DNA of 64,000 nucleotides from Amaurobius ferox (Eukaryota; Arthropoda; Arachnida; Araneae; Amaurobiidae): contig OX578138.1 of NCBI GenBank assembly GCA_951213105.1, positions 66,178,037 to 66,242,036 on the forward strand, in the 5' to 3' direction. The position numbers and the translations under genes are program-made. The notes beneath the pieces were generated by a model. It made no database searches. It saw only the letters and a program-made list of their open reading frames with translations, and was not told where the DNA came from. Shown here piece by piece: positions 10,190 to 21,227 of this stretch; position 1 is the stretch's first letter, and every line of letters begins with the position of its first letter.

Positions 10190-12250
10190 GTTATTCTAAG
10201 AGGGAGAAACGCCTAATATGCTGATACATATGACACACGCGCTCAGCACAAATCGATGCAAATAAATGGTGAGATAGTTTTTAAAGACGAAACTTTAAAA
10301 TTGTTTTCGATAAATAAGGTATTTGAGGTTATTTAACGTGTGAATGAACGATAACATGTCAATAAAATGAGGAACTAGGCTAAGTTTACAAGTATAGGAC
10401 TTTAAAGTTTTGATGTTTTAGGGGTAGAACTTGAATTTATAATTAAACATGATTTATACTAACTACTGCAAAGGGAGAAATGCATAGCGAAAGGGGTTAT
10501 GTGTGTATATAATGCATATAACCAACACCCACCGGTGGAATGCAGATCTAAGATAGTATTTTCAGGAGAAGACATGGGATTCTTAAGTAAATGGAGTATT
10601 TAGAGGCATTTAAAGAGATATAAACATATGATAAGGTAACATCCATAATACACACAACTAATATAGGACAGCGAAAGGAAAACTTTAGTATTGTTTAGAG
10701 ACCGAACTTCAAATTTTTAAGTAAATGTAGGTGTTTGGAAAATTTTTAATGAACTATGTACGATACACATGTCTCCGATCACAGTGGTAGAAAAGTGATA
10801 CCGGAGCAGTTTTTAAAGATGTGACTTTAACTTTTTTCAATTAAGTGAAGAATCTACTAAATATTAGAGGGTGCTAGCGCTTACCGAGGGTTTTATGTAT
10901 AATACACATAAGCAGCATATAACATTAGGAAGGGGATATTAGAAAAATTTTTAAAGATAGGACTTTAGATTTTGGAACTAAATGATATATCAAGAAACAT
11001 TTAAAGGGGATGAAAACATCTAATGAGGCGGAATGGGGGTGTACTTACCCAAGATACCCAGCACTGAAATTATTCACTAAGATAAATTTTTATAAAGTAA
11101 AGACTTTAGAAGTTTCACATAAAAGGCAATTTATACTAGTTTTTAAAGAAATGAAAACGCCCAGCGAGATGACTTAGAATGAATACAACGCCGATATATA
11201 TAACAGTGAAAAGAAAAACTTAAATATTGTTTAAAGACTGCACTTCAAATTTCAAAGTAAATGTACATACCCAGAAACTTTTAATGGACTAGTATAATAC
11301 ACATACTCGATATAACAGTTAAATGATGAACTAAGAATAATTTATAAGTATATAACTTTGGATTTTTTTTTAGTTAAATAGGGATTTCAGCTAATTTTTA
11401 GAGGGATAGAAAGGTATACTAAAGGGTGTACAACAAATTTTTAGAAGGGACTTAGGGAATTTGCTAGCTAAATAGGGATTTCCACTACTTTTTAAAGGGA
11501 TATAAAGACATACTAAAGGGTATACAGCAAATTTTTAGAGGGGACTTTGAGAATTTTTTAGCTAAATAGGGATTTCTACTAACTTTTAAGGAATAGAAAC
11601 ACGTACTGAAGAGTATAGAGCGTAATCATTACTAACACCTAGTGCTAAAATGAGGAATTAGAGTAATATTTTGGGGATGGGACTTTAGATGTTATGTTTA
11701 AAAACTTAGTTATGTAAATGTAAGTTATGTAAATGTTATGTTTAAAAACTTTTAAAGTAGCGTAAATACCTACTAAGATGACATATGCGATACACATAGC
11801 CAATACATAGTTATTAAATAGGGAAAAGCTAAGATGGCTTTTTAGAATAACACCTAAAATTTTTTCTAACTAAGCGCAATATATCAACACTTAAAGTGGA
11901 CGAATACGAAGATTCAGACGGCATGTGTGATACATATCGCGGGCACATAATAGTTAAATGTTAATTTAAGTAAGTTTTTAAGGATAGAACTCTGAATTTT
12001 TGGGTAAATGAGATGTTTAAGAACATTTAAAGAGTCAAAAACACCTAATAAGGCGGTATGAGATGATTTCATCATCATCAGATAACAGCGAAATGGGGAT
12101 ACTACAAATATTTTAAAGGGGAATCCTTAAAATTTCTAAGTAAATAACCTTTAAAGGGGTGAAAAATATATAGTGAAGTTGTGTAGATAATACAGATCAT
12201 CGACATTCTAAAACAGACAAGACATGTCTATACAAGATAAAAAATGTTGT
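10190..12250 (+). repeat. Diverged ~137-bp tandem array (left arm)
   Basis: A motif of the form 'tttaaagataggactttagattttt..gtaaatg' recurs about 15 times, at roughly 10289, 10396, 10570, 10703, 10816, 10953, 11098, 11234, 11350, 11445, 11536, 11675, 11840, 11980 and 12117. Modal spacing is near 137 bp with a range of about 90-175. Between the motifs, phrases such as 'gaaaacacctaatgaggcg' and 'gtgtgatacacat' also recur. Units are strongly diverged from each other although the mirror array is nearly identical. Confidence 0.7.
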
Positions 12251-12848
12251 ACGTTAATATAAACATGCATTATTATATGTAGCAATGTAATACATACCCC
12301 AAGATTTATATAAAGTAATTGCGAATACATTATATCAATCCCATCAGAAATCACCTAAAATAATAAAATTATCAAGCTGAATAATATATCTAGGTACTAA
12401 AACCCCAACAAACTACATTAAATTGATAAAAATCTTAACTAAATAAAATAATGAAGCTGTAACATACTATAAAAATACTAAGTTTAATAAAATAATAGAA
12501 TAAAATCATATTAAAGCAAGTACTTACATGTTCAATCCGACTCAAAATGCTACATTAGGTGTAGGCCGATGAATAATGACAGATATAACATCTCCAGCTT
12601 TACCAACTTAAACCGACCTATTCCCAGAGCAACTTGAAACGCGTCTTGACAGCACGAAATCCACAGCAGAAGTGATAAAATCGATACTTCAACGACACCC
12701 CCTACACGACAAGGTCACATCAAGGTCATATCATGGTTACAGTTAAACTATGGTATAAAATAGAATCACATGTTAAAAAATAATAGATTTTAGTAAAATA
12801 ATTAAAGAAAATCCCTCTGTGATTATGAATGAGCTGTCTATATTTACC

Positions 12849-12868
12849 GTGTGTGTGTGTGCGTGTGC

Positions 12869-12900
<32 letters not shown>

Positions 12901-12902
12901 GT
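12849..12902 (+). repeat. (GT)n microsatellite near the palindrome centre
   Basis: About 54 bp of GT with GC and TT interruptions; the mirror (AC)n at 13095-13140 is about 8 bp shorter. Confidence 0.95.
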
Positions 12903-12936
12903 AATTATACCTTAAAAAGCTATATATCTGTAGTAT

Positions 12937-13060
12937 CCCAACGGATACTAATATTTGTTTTTCAAACTTAGAAAAACTTTATTTCAGTTGCACTTATTTT
13001 AAGTGTAATTAAAAAAAAGTTTTAACTAAATGTGTAAGACAAATATTACTTTCCGTTGGG
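12937..13060. repeat. Centre of the palindrome
   Basis: The arms meet with no loop: cacttattttaagtg at 12991-13005 is itself self-complementary around 12998. From the CCCAACGG/CCGTTGGG pair inward the arms match at only about three quarters of positions, clearly worse than outside. Confidence 0.85.
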
Positions 13061-13094
13061 ATACTACAGATATATAGCTTTTTAAGGTATAATT

Positions 13095-13130
<36 letters not shown>

Positions 13131-13140
13131 ACACACACAC
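13095..13140 (+). repeat. (AC)n microsatellite, mirror of 12849-12902
   Basis: Mirror of the left (GT)n run with matching gcacacgcac interruptions. Confidence 0.95.
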
Positions 13141-13738
13141 GGTAAATATAGACAGCTCATTCATAATCACAGAGGGATTTTCTTTAATTATTTTACTAAA
13201 ATCTATTATTTTTTAACATGTGATTCTATTTTATACCATAGTTTAACTGTAACCATGATATGACCTTGATGTGACCTTGTCGTGTAGGGGGTGTCGTTGA
13301 AGTATCGATTTTATCACTTCTGCTGTGGATTTCGTGCTGTCAAGACGCGTTTCAAGTTGCTCTGGGAATAGGTCGGTTTAAGTTGGTAAAGCTGGAGATG
13401 TTATATCTGTCATTATTCATCGGCCTACACCTAATGTAGCATTTTGAGTCGGATTGAACATGTAAGTACTTGCTTTAATATGATTTTATTCTATTATTTT
13501 ATTAAACTTTGTATTTTTATAGTATGTTACAGCTTCATTATTTTATTTAGTTAAGATTTTTATCAATTTAATGTAGTTTGTTGGGGTTTTAGTACCTAGA
13601 TATATTATTCAGCTTGATAATTTTATTATTTTAGGTGATTTCTGATGGGATTGATATAATGTATTCGCAATTACTTTATATAAATCTTGGGGTATGTATT
13701 ACATTGCTACATATAATAATGCATGTTTATATTAACGT

Positions 13739-15767
13739 ACAACATTTTTTATCTTGTATAGACATGTCTTGTCTGTTTTAGAATGTCGATGATCTGTATT
13801 ATCTACACAACTTCACTATATATTTCTCACCCCTTTAAAGGTTATTTACTTAGAAATTTTAAGGATTCCCCTTTAAAATATTTGTAGTATCCCCATTTCG
13901 CTGTTATCTGATGATGATGAAATCATCTCATACCGCCTTATTAGGTGTTTTTGACTCTTTAAATGTTCTTAAACATCTCATTTACCCAAAAATTCAGAGT
14001 TCTATCCTTAAAAACTTACTTAAATTAACATTTAACTATTATGTGCCCGCGATATGTATCACACATGCCGTCTGAATCTTCGTATTCGTCCGCTTTAAGT
14101 GTTGATATATTGCGCTTAGTTAGAAAAAATTTTAGGTGTTATTCTAAAAAGCCATCTTAGCTTTTCCCTATTTAATAACTATGTATTGGCTATGTGTATC
14201 GCATATGTCATCTTAGTAGGTATTTACGCTACTTTAAAAGTTTTTAAACATAACATTTACTTAAAAATCTAAAGTCCCATCCCCAAAATATTACTCTAAT
14301 TCCTCATTTTAGCACTAGGTGTTAGTAATGATTACGCTCTATACTCTTCAGTACGTGTTTCTATTCCTTAAAAGTTAGTAGAAATCCCTATTTAGCTAAA
14401 AAATTCTCAAAGTCCCCTCTAAAAATTTGCTGTATACCCTTTAGTATGTCTTTATATCCCTTTAAAAAGTAGTGGAAATCCCTATTTAGCTAGCAAATTC
14501 CCTAAGTCCCTTCTAAAAATTTGTTGTACACCCTTTAGTATACCTTTCTATCCCTCTAAAAATTAGCTGAAATCCCTATTTAACTAAAAAAAAATCCAAA
14601 GTTATATACTTATAAATTATTCTTAGTTCATCATTTAACTGTTATATCGAGTATGTGTATTATACTAGTCCATTAAAAGTTTCTGGGTATGTACATTTAC
14701 TTTGAAATTTGAAGTGCAGTCTTTAAACAATATTTAAGTTTTTCTTTTCACTGTTATATATATCGGCGTTGTATTCATTCTAAATCATCTCGCTGGGCGT
14801 TTTCATTTCTTTAAAAACTAGTATAAATTGCCTTTTATGTGAAACTTCTAAAGTCTTTACTTTATAAAAATTTATCTTAGTGAATAATTTCAGTGCTGGG
14901 TATCTTGGGTAAGTACACCCCCATTCCGCCTCATTAGATGTTTTCATCCCCTTTAAATGTTTCTTGATATATCATTTAGTTCCAAAATCTAAAGTCCTAT
15001 CTTTAAAAATTTTTCTAATATCCCCTTCCTAATGTTATATGCTGCTTATGTGTATTATACATAAAACCCTCGGTAAGCGCTAGCACCCTCTAATATTTAG
15101 TAGATTCTTCACTTAATTGAAAAAAGTTAAAGTCACATCTTTAAAAACTGCTCCGGTATCACTTTTCTACCACTGTGATCGGAGACATGTGTATCGTACA
15201 TAGTTCATTAAAAATTTTCCAAACACCTACATTTACTTAAAAATTTGAAGTTCGGTCTCTAAACAATACTAAAGTTTTCCTTTCGCTGTCCTATATTAGT
15301 TGTGTGTATTATGGATGTTACCTTATCATATGTTTATATCTCTTTAAATGCCTCTAAATACTCCATTTACTTAAGAATCCCATGTCTTCTCCTGAAAATA
15401 CTATCTTAGATCTGCATTCCACCGGTGGGTGTTGGTTATATGCATTATATACACACATAACCCCTTTCGCTATGCATTTCTCCCTTTGCAGTAGTTAGTA
15501 TAAATCATGTTTAATTATAAATTCAAGTTCTACCCCTAAAACATCAAAACTTTAAAGTCCTATACTTGTAAACTTAGCCTAGTTCCTCATTTTATTGACA
15601 TGTTATCGTTCATTCACACGTTAAATAACCTCAAATACCTTATTTATCGAAAACAATTTTAAAGTTTCGTCTTTAAAAACTATCTCACCATTTATTTGCA
15701 TCGATTTGTGCTGAGCGCGTGTGTCATATGTATCAGCATATTAGGCGTTTCTCCCTCTTAGAATAAC
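13739..15767 (-). repeat. Diverged ~137-bp tandem array (right arm)
   Basis: Mirror of the left-arm array. Each unit here matches its own mirror partner far better than its neighbours, so the array diverged before the palindrome formed or was last homogenised. Confidence 0.7.
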
Positions 15768-15791
15768 GCACGTATTAAAACATGTTGGTTT

Positions 15792-16612
15792 AAAGAAATA
15801 GCATACGTATACAGGCATTGGTATCTGCTATTATTTAAACTCCAAGACTTAATCGCCTAATTTAATTATCATCCTCTAATTAACTTGTGAGATTCATGAC
15901 GCTCAAGTATTTTGGACATAAGCACACTTTCACGATTATTGAAAATATTTATTTTTTAAACTCTAAGACCGAAATGGTTGGGGAAACATACCCCCTCCCA
16001 CACACCCAATTCCCGAGATTCCCGAGATTCTCGAGATTCCCGAGATTCCCGAAATTCTGCTACTCTAAAAACACGCTTCTTTGGCCGCATTTTTGCAAAA
16101 ACGCACATTTTTTTTAAAAAAATTGCAAAAGTGTGAAAACCTATGTTAATTCCCATAGAGAAATCCGACAGTTTGAAAAAAATCGGCCGATTCCGCGTTT
16201 TTCAAAAAACACATTTTTGGCCGCTTTTTTGCGAAAAACCACATTTTTTTTCTAAAAAATTCGCAAAAGTGTGAAAACCCATGTTAATTCCCATAGAGAA
16301 ATCCAACAACTCCAAAACTTCAACTTGTTGAAAAAACACACATTTTTGTTGTTTTTTTAACGTTTTTAAAACTTTTTGTGAAAAAAAACGCTAAAAGCGG
16401 CACATTCTTAAAATTTATGTTCGATCCTATTGGCATACCCCTACACCCTACAAGATTCTCGCAGTTCACTTCGTAATCGCGATATAGCGGAGGGATAGTG
16501 TAGGAACGATGGTCTTGGTATGCCTTCAGCATACTCCTTTGGCACACCCTTGGTACGCTTTGACATACCCCTTGACATGTCTTTGACATGCTCCTGGTAT
16601 ACAGGCATTCAA
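15792..16612 (-). repeat. Mirror of arm block A'
   Basis: Inverted counterpart of 9345-10165 in the right arm, essentially identical over its length. Confidence 0.85.
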
Positions 16613-17476
16613 TACTTAATCAATTAATTTAATTAACATCCTTTAATTAACTTGCGTGATTCATAACACTAATGAATGAAAGATTCTTTTTAAAACATGT
16701 TAAAATTTAATAAGAACTTCTTTAAAAGAGCCTCTCCCAGCTGAGAATACAATGATATTTAGTAGTGTCTTTTTAATCTAACAACACAAGCATTCTATCA
16801 GTCCGTAAAAACTGTCCCCCACCACAGATGTTAACAATAGCGGCGAGAGCCGTTCTAAACCGTCGGCCAAACCCAAGCTCAACGCGATATATAGCCTAAA
16901 GTTATGTCCAGATACAGAACCACACTCTGTTAGCAGTATCCTCATCTTTCCCGCACTGACCATACAATGTTTTAACGTAAGTATCCACATTCACGCGAGG
17001 TGGGGAGGGGTAGATCTGTCATCGTGATTTAATGCACTCTGCGGTATTCATTTGAGAATCACAGTTAAATTGTGGCGTCGATTTACATTGGATATTAAAC
17101 ACTTGTTGTTTTTTATCCAGTTTAAATTGGCGGGTGGAGGTGGGACCACAATTAGAAATTAAAATATATTCACTTACACACATTACACTAACCAGCCACA
17201 CACTTTGCTACACTAAGCCTTCGGGTCTGTCGTGCGGTTTTTAAAACATTTATTTTTAAAACATGATGGGATTTAAAGATACTCTCACACACGTATAAAA
17301 TAGCACACTCCTATAAAGAAATTAGTATGTGGGGTTTTTTAAATATTTATTTTTAAAACAGGTTAAGATTGAAAGGTACCCCTATGCTAGTAGAACACTT
17401 GTAAAATGGTACACGTATTAAACCATGTTGGTTTAAAGAAACTCCTATGGTAGTATGCACTTGTAAAAACATATGC

Positions 17477-18363
17477 ATACAGACATTGGTATCTGCTATT
17501 ATTTAAATTTAAGATTTTATTTAATTATCATCCTTTAATTAACTTGCAAGATTCATAACACTAATTTAATTATCACCCTTTAATTAACTTGTGAGATTCA
17601 TAACACTCAAGTATTTTAGACATAAGCAAACTTTCACGATTATTTAAAACATTTATTTTTGGGAATATTTATTGAAAATATTTCAATTCCAAGACTCAGA
17701 TGGTTGGGGAAACACACCCCTCCTATACACCCAATTCCCGAGATTCCCGAAATTCCCGAGATTCCCGAGATTCTGCTACTTTAAAAACACGCTTTTTTGG
17801 CCGCATTTTTGCGAAAACGCACATTTTCTTTCAAAAAATTGCAAAAGTGTGAAAACCTATGTTAATTCCCATAGAGAAATCCGACAGTTTGAAAAAAATC
17901 GGCCGATTCCGCGTTTTGCAAAAAACACATTTTTGGCCGCATTTTTGCAAAAAACCACATTTTTTTTCTAAAAAATTCGCAAAAGTGTGAAAACCCATGT
18001 TAATTCCCATAGAGAAATCCAACAACTCCAAAACTTCAACTTGTTGAAAAAACACACATTTTTGTTGTTTTTTTAACGTTTTGAAAACTTTTTGTGAAAA
18101 AAACGCAAAAAGCGGCACATTCTTAAAATTCATGTTCGATCCTCTTGGCATACCCCTCATCATACGATATTTTCAAGTATCTCACCCTACAAGATTCTCG
18201 CAGTTCACTTCGTAACCGCGAATAGGGCAAGCACTCTTTTCTTAGGCGGAGGGGTATTGACATGACCTTAGCATGCCTTCAGCATATCCCTTTGGTACAC
18301 CCTTGGTATACCCTTAACATGTCCTTGGCGGAGGGATATTGGCACGCTTCTAGCATGCAATAA
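17477..18363 (-). repeat. Mirror of arm block A
   Basis: Inverted counterpart of 7594-8480 in the right arm, with at least one base difference (ccaaatatg on the left, ccaaaaatg on the right). Confidence 0.85.
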
Positions 18364-18529
18364 CATAGACCTTAATTACTTTATTTAATTATCCTCATTA
18401 ACGCCCTTTAATTCATTTAGAAAAAAGAAAAAAAAATACGAATATTTCGTACTTAATTAATTCATTTAGAAAAAAAAAAAAAGAAAAATCCCAACTATCA
18501 GAAAAATTCCCAGTTTTAATTCTCCTTTC

Positions 18530-18958
18530 TGCCGCTAGGGGGCGCTGAGCATCGCTGAGCCTTCGTCGGTGTTGCCACCTCGAAAAAAGTTTCTTCCTTA
18601 CTTAGAAAAAATCCCAAATATTACTCCAATATTTAAAATTAGAAATATCTCCCAAGTATTGGGTAGTTCCAATTTTCGCCGCTAGGGGGCGCTGAGCATC
18701 GCTGAGCCTTCGTCGGTGTTGCCAACCTGAAAAAAGTTTCTACCCCACTTAGAAAAAATCTCATTCCAAAAATTTATTTCCCCCTCAACCCCTCGTACAA
18801 GACTACAAAATCGTTGCCACCCGAGAAAAAGTTTCTCCAAAATTTTTACCCCCACCTTTTTTCATTTACCCCCCTTTTACACCCCCGTCCAGGATTACGG
18901 AATTCACGATGGCGGCCATTTTGCTGAGCGCTGAGCATCGCTGAGCCTTCGTCGGTGA
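18530..18958 (-). repeat. Three subterminal CTCAGCG blocks (right arm)
   Basis: Mirror copies of the left-arm blocks, with gccgctagggggcgctgag at about 18531 and 18679 and gctgagcgctgagcatcgct near 18923-18945. Confidence 0.85.
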
Positions 18959-18978
18959 ACTCTCCTTTCTTATCTACT

Positions 18979-18984
18979 GTTAAT
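18979..18984. other. Right 6-bp target-site duplication (GTTAAT)
   Basis: Second copy of the 6-bp direct repeat, immediately after the palindrome end, followed by 'atatttttttaattt', which continues the interrupted family-1 copy. Confidence 0.8.
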
Positions 18985-19450
18985 ATATTTTTTTAATTTA
19001 TGGGATTTTTTGATAAATTTATTTGAAAAATATACAATATCTCAAGAACGGTTCATGCTAGCGTTCTAAAGTTTATGCCAATCGTTTTTTAAGGAAGAAT
19101 TACATAAGAAATGTCTATTTGAACTTTATTAAAGGTTTTGATTTTTTGATGATTTTTTCAAATTTGACTCGAAAATTTAGGGGAGTTCTGAACATTAGAT
19201 TGCGTTTAAAACAATAGGATATCAGTATTCACGGAATGTGATTTTTGTACCAAATTTCATGCGAATCGCGTCATTCGTTCGTGAGTTATCGTCTCCACAC
19301 ACACACACACACACACAGATATCACCTCAAAAATGTTTGATTCATGATCAGGGATGCTTGAAACGTGCTCTTCCGTCGAAAACTCGAATTCGAATTTTCG
19401 ACCCCGTCACAATACTTTCCTTATACATTATGTATATAAGGAAAGTAATA
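18985..19450 (+). repeat. Family-1 repeat, 3' part, continuation of 6631-6977
   Basis: This resumes the copy split by the palindrome ('gaaaaatatacaatatctc', 'aacggttcatgctagcg') and finishes with an (AC)n run at about 19294-19318, 'cgaattcgaattttcgaccc' and the terminal hairpin 'ttccttatacattatg...ataaggaaagtaata'. Confidence 0.85.
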
Positions 19451-19785
19451 AAACTTAAGAACCTTGTAAGGTATACGGAGAATCTCGCAAGTGATCTCTG
19501 ATTTCACTCAGTTGGTAATCGGGATCTGAAGTGGGTGTATATGAGTGTATTAATAAATATGAGAGGCGTACAAATAAATGACTCTCGAGCTTCCAATTCC
19601 CCGAAACAAACTCAGGTGTCCTCAGCAACTGATGTTACGCACATGTATTTCCAGCAATTTCGTGCTGGGCAAATATCACAGCATTCTTTGAGATGGTGTA
19701 TGTCTATTCGGGAAGATGCGAATGTAGCGTTTTCTGAGCAGAACTTAAAGCTCTTATAAAGCGTTAAGTGATGCTAGATAAATAT

Positions 19786-19934
19786 ATTACTTTCCTTATA
19801 TACATAATGTATAAGGAAAGTATTGTGACGGGGTTGAAAATTCGAATTCAAATTTTCGACGGGAGAGCACGTTTCAAGCATCGCTGATCACGAATTAAAC
19901 ATTTTTGAAGTGATGTCTGTGTGTGTGTGTGAAA

Positions 19935-19966
<32 letters not shown>

Positions 19967-20770
19967 CAGTGAATCTGTGGAGACGATAACTGACGAACGA
20001 ATGGACCGATTCGAACGAAATTTAGTACAAAAATCACAATCCGTAAACACTGGAAGCCTATTGTTTTTATATGCAATCGAATGTTCAGAAATCCCCCTAA
20101 ATTTTCCAGTGAAATTTTGAAAAAATCGTCAAAAAATCAAAACTGCTAATAAAATTACGCAAATAGACATTTCTTATGTAATTTTTTATTAGAAAACGAT
20201 TGACATAAATTTTAGAGCGCTGACATGAACCGTTCTCGAGATATTGCACATTTTTCAAAAACAATATCAAAAAGTCGTATAAAAAAAATATATATATATT
20301 TCCTATTGAGAAAGATGTCACTTTTCATATGTAATACCATGCGATAAATTGGGTGACATCATTCTCGTGGATCTCGCTCGTTCCATTCATGAAAAAAGAT
20401 ACTTTGAGTAATACTTTTGTATTTGAACGCCAATAGTCTTTTATCTGTTGTAAGAATAACTTATTTCTTCGTCCATAACGCTGGGCGCGATTTTGGCGAC
20501 GAATTTGGTGGAATGTCGCCAACTTGGCGAATTTTTTAAATGTTGCTAAATTAACGAAAAACTTGCTAAATGGATAAAAATGACGCTAAATCAATGACGA
20601 CTCATTGATGAAGACGACATGGAAAATGACTACTCATTGACGAAAATTCAATATCTTGGAAAGAATATAAATAAATTCTATAAAAATAATCTTTTTTTTT
20701 TTTACTGTAAAAGTAATAAATTCATTGCATTATATAAGGAAAGTCATGTGCTGCCCACATCAAATTATTT
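19786..20770 (-). repeat. Family-1 interspersed repeat, full length, inverted
   Basis: The copy reads in reverse from the terminal hairpin (actttccttatatacataatg) through a (GT)n run at 19916-19966 to 'atgtgctgcccacatcaaat'. An extra partial duplication of the 'gactcattga' segment is seen near 20596-20640. Confidence 0.85.
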
Positions 20771-21227
20771 TAAGAGAGGGATGAAACTTCCAGATTCATG
20801 ATCGCCAAATTTCATAATCGTAAGATCGGTTGTTAAGGTCATGTTGGAATATAAAGATCAACTTTGCTTATAATCTGATAGAAAACGATTTGGTTTAAAT
20901 TCGTCAGAAATCGAGAAAACATGTTACAAATTTTGATCAAAATTAATTAAAAAGTTTTCTTCAGACTTTTCAATGATGGTAAGATTGAAACTGCAATAAT
21001 TTTCTCAATCGCTACCAATTTATGGGTGTGGTAATTGCGTAAAATTCCAGCCTGTAAGGCGTATATAAGGCTATGGGAAAATATTAATCCGATGTGTTTG
21101 GGAATCGCACTGTGATTTGTGAATCACTTAGAGCAGTGATTTTCAAACACATCTTGGTTTAATATTTTCCCTGAATTTTCTATGGTTGATTGGATCAAAA
21201 AAAATATTCATTTTAATACATCGTTCA
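20771..21227. other. No gene recognised
   Basis: AT-rich sequence with an old-repeat phrase (cgccaaatttcataatcg). I see nothing else I can name. Confidence 0.4.

Larger units (their letters stand above)
6978..12997 (+). repeat. Left arm of the giant palindrome
   Basis: Non-coding arm. Order from the outside: three CTCAGCG-rich terminal blocks (6998-7427), T-rich spacer, block A (7594-8480), a less repetitive segment (8480-9345), block A' (9345-10165), a diverged ~137-bp tandem array (10190-12250), an AT-rich unique segment with 'atatcatggttacag' text, a (GT)n run (12849-12902) and the central arm tip. Its longest frames (about 110 aa) are low-complexity, duplicated within the arm and not protein-like. 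Confidence 0.9.
6978..18978. mobile_element. 12.0-kb palindromic (fold-back) element, Polinton-like termini
   Basis: The two halves are reverse complements of each other over about 6 kb each. Reading frames, repeat blocks and microsatellites on the left reappear mirrored on the right with a nearly constant coordinate sum (25,956 at the ends, 25,957 over most of the arms, about 25,996 at the centre). I counted on the order of a dozen single-base differences plus one ~32-bp indel, so the arms are over 99% identical except for the innermost ~60 bp. The termini read AGTAGATAAG...CTTATCTACT and are flanked by GTTAAT on both sides. Known families: Polinton/Maverick elements have AG...TC ends and 6-bp duplications, whereas Tc1/mariner (TA), hAT (8 bp) and piggyBac (TTAA) do not. 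No polymerase, integrase, capsid or protease is recognisable, so this would be a non-autonomous derivative. Alternatives are a new fold-back transposon class or an assembly inversion; the duplication and arm differences argue against the latter. Confidence 0.82.
12998..18978 (-). repeat. Right arm of the giant palindrome
   Basis: Inverted copy of the left arm. Differences seen by eye include: g/t in 'cccaagacttggg' (7310) versus 'cccaatacttggg', a/t near 8027, t/c at about 11893, a/g near 12166, and absence of the ~32-bp tandem duplication that the left arm carries near 11700-11745. The (AC)n run on this side is about 8 bases shorter than the left (GT)n run. Confidence 0.9.

Noticed and set aside
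12849..13140. A CRISPR array or bacterial origin, considered because of the many repeats
   Set aside because: The repeats are microsatellites and diverged eukaryotic tandem units without unique spacers; the sequence is nuclear eukaryotic.
6978..18978. Palindrome as a pure assembly artefact
   Set aside because: Possible in principle, but the arms differ by a ~32-bp indel and scattered bases, and there is a 6-bp target duplication with a matching empty-site paralogue. Read mapping should still confirm it.
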